A DNA stretch of 64,000 nt from Rhynchopus sp. YZ270_cl-10 (taxonomy: Eukaryota > Euglenozoa > Diplonemea > Diplonemida > Diplonemidae). Both the position numbers and the translations under genes were made by a program. Below the pieces are notes generated by a model. It worked only from the letters and a program-made list of their open reading frames with translations, was not told the DNA's origin and made no database searches. The stretch is from assembly GCA_964035575.1 (NCBI GenBank), contig OZ037847.1:558001-622000 (forward strand), read 5' to 3'. Of this stretch, positions 62,793-64,000 are shown piece after piece. The stretch's first letter is position 1, and each line of letters starts with the position of its first letter.

Positions 62793-63670
62793 TCGATGGG
62801 TATTTTGCCTTTAGGAAGGCCGGGACAAGATGGGACCAAAAAAGAAGGAAAAAAGAAAAAAAGAAGGAAAAAAAAAACGGAAAACTTGGTTGTATTAGTG
62901 AAAGATTTCCCGAAGACCTCTTCTTGGAACTAACTGCCTCATAGCTTTTCGTGCATTCGCTTTGACAGGAGAGTGAAGCAGTCTTCCTGGGTGCAGAAGG
63001 CTGCCGTGACAGGAAGGGATTGCGCCAGCATCACCAGTCGTAATATGCGGGGGAGCGACAAAAAAAGACAACGAGAGACAATGTTCTGGGTTTTTTTTTT
63101 TTAAAATTTTTTCCCCCCCGAAGTATCTGACAATTTGACAAGAGAAAAAAAAAATAAAAATAATTCTGTACACAATACCACCTTTCAATGACTAGGGTGC
63201 TTACAGAGGGCACGCCCCATCCTTGAAGAATGGCAGAGGGAGAGAAAGAGAGAGAGAGACTTTTGGAAACTCTGGTCCGACCAGGTTTCGTAATTTAAAA
63301 AAAAAAAAATAAAATAAAAAAACTGGCCCCATCTTTCGATCCATCTTTTTCTTTTAAAATTTTTGGACTAAAAAAGCGACCTTTTTTTTTGCCAAAAAAA
63401 AACCGCTGTCCCTCACCAATTTAGACTGTAAATCAACTGGATATTGTGGTGACTCAAAACAGTGTTGTGCTTTTGCTGTGTGTGTGTGTGTTTTTTAACC
63501 TTCACTGGATACATTGTATCCCTGAAAGACAGGGTAGAGACGAAGACAGTGAAAGGGAGACGTGGATGGTAATGGCACGAGGACGAAAAAATAATTTTTG
63601 AAATAGCTAAACGGTCTCCCTTAGACACACATTTTTGAGGGGAGAAAAAAAAAAGAAAAAGAAAAAAAAA

Positions 63671-63709
63671 CTTATAAGATGACTGCACCTCTCACGTGCA
63701 CACATCTTT
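63671..63709 (-). repeat. H2 hairpin repeat
   Basis: ATAAGATGACTGCACCTCTCACGTGCACACATCTT: GTGC and AAGAT arms pair. Confidence 0.8.
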
Positions 63710-64000
63710 TAAAAAAAGGGGGTAATCGATACGCAGCTGTAGATATGCTCTGACAAACAAGCGTTCTCTACGGTTCAGACATTTCGCCTGATCAGTCTTC
63801 CTGATAGGAAGCTGTAAGCGGGGTATGCAATTGTTACTCCCCGAAAAATGTGGATTCAAAACCAGTAAACTAAATGTTTTGATGTAATCACCCAAACGGA
63901 TTCTCCGTGGTTCTTCCGTGGGTTGTCCGTACCCCCTGAATCACACCATGTTTTGATTTTTTTTTTTGTTTTTGTAACTATTTTCCCCACAACACAATGG

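Larger units (their letters stand above)
53401..64000. other. 10.6 kb without a recognised gene
   Basis: No exon with family similarity or sustained GC-rich coding character on either strand. It holds the 1,460-bp hAT-like element, a tRNA-related SINE-like piece, about 17 hairpin repeats, a perfect hairpin at 61172-61205 and long A tracts (62706-62738). The area 61000-62300 is A/T-rich with no recognisable feature apart from these. Confidence 0.55.

Noticed and set aside
744-63709. CRISPR array
   Set aside because: The recurring hairpins are scattered, of several classes and without regular spacers, in a eukaryotic setting.
1-64000. Retroviral, LTR or Polinton-type remains
   Set aside because: I found no reverse transcriptase, integrase, capsid or protein-primed polymerase motifs and no long terminal direct repeats.
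1-64000. Spliced-leader RNA gene
   Set aside because: Looked for a short transcript unit with a donor GT followed by stem-loops and a T run; none stands out, so trans-splicing rests on acceptor sequences only.

Overview
The window looks like nuclear DNA of a flagellated, phagotrophic-type protist. Every gene I can support lies on the minus strand: 17 confident gene calls plus one partial, spread over roughly 1.4-53.4 kb. Coding exons are GC-rich. Spacers are full of A, T, G and C homopolymer runs. Introns are few, mostly 56-331 bp, and usually start GTATG and end in a pyrimidine tract plus AG. Most ATGs have an AG after a pyrimidine-rich stretch within about 1-35 nt upstream, as expected for spliced-leader acceptors. 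A one-way gene cluster with these features and an axonemal dynein subunit suggests Euglenozoa, perhaps a diplonemid. This is inference: no spliced-leader RNA or other decisive marker is visible.

Layout, in plus coordinates. 1.4-3.0 kb: tyrosine phosphatase. 3.8-4.2 kb: partial one-helix membrane protein. 4.5-6.2 kb: three tandem copies of the 25-residue ribosomal protein eL41. 10.3-12.2 kb: FCP1/SCP-type phosphatase with about eight exons. 13.5-14.2 kb: alpha/beta hydrolase. 14.4-15.9 kb: phosphagen-kinase homologue with degraded active site. 17.0-19.1 kb: outer-arm dynein intermediate chain 2. 20.1-23.5 kb: two copies of a GH27 alpha-N-acetylgalactosaminidase-type enzyme encoding identical proteins. 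25.7-26.5 kb: HSD17B14-like dehydrogenase. 28.4-32.0 kb: two divergent GH27-like secreted proteins. 33.2-38.5 kb: giant PPTPS-repeat membrane protein. 41.5-46.6 kb: membrane protein with about 24 thyroglobulin type-1 domains. 46.8-47.4 kb: secreted three-domain thyroglobulin type-1 protein. 47.7-51.5 kb: WD40/coiled-coil protein. 52.6-53.4 kb: leucine-rich-repeat protein. 53.4-64 kb: no recognised gene.

Gene content: seven neighbouring genes (20-47.4 kb) encode secreted or surface proteins: glycosidases, candidate cysteine-protease inhibitors and a huge proline-rich receptor-like protein. They would fit extracellular or food-vacuole digestion and surface interaction. The other genes are housekeeping, signalling and flagellar.

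The most unusual signal is in the spacers and introns: more than 45 copies of short (30-100 nt) hairpin-like repeats in at least seven sequence classes, all in one orientation that matches the genes. In the best class the stem mismatches become G.U pairs only if the RNA is read from the gene strand, and stems show compensatory changes. Non-autonomous hAT-like DNA transposons with clear terminal inverted repeats and 7-8 bp target duplications are also common. One sits inside a hairpin repeat inside an intron.
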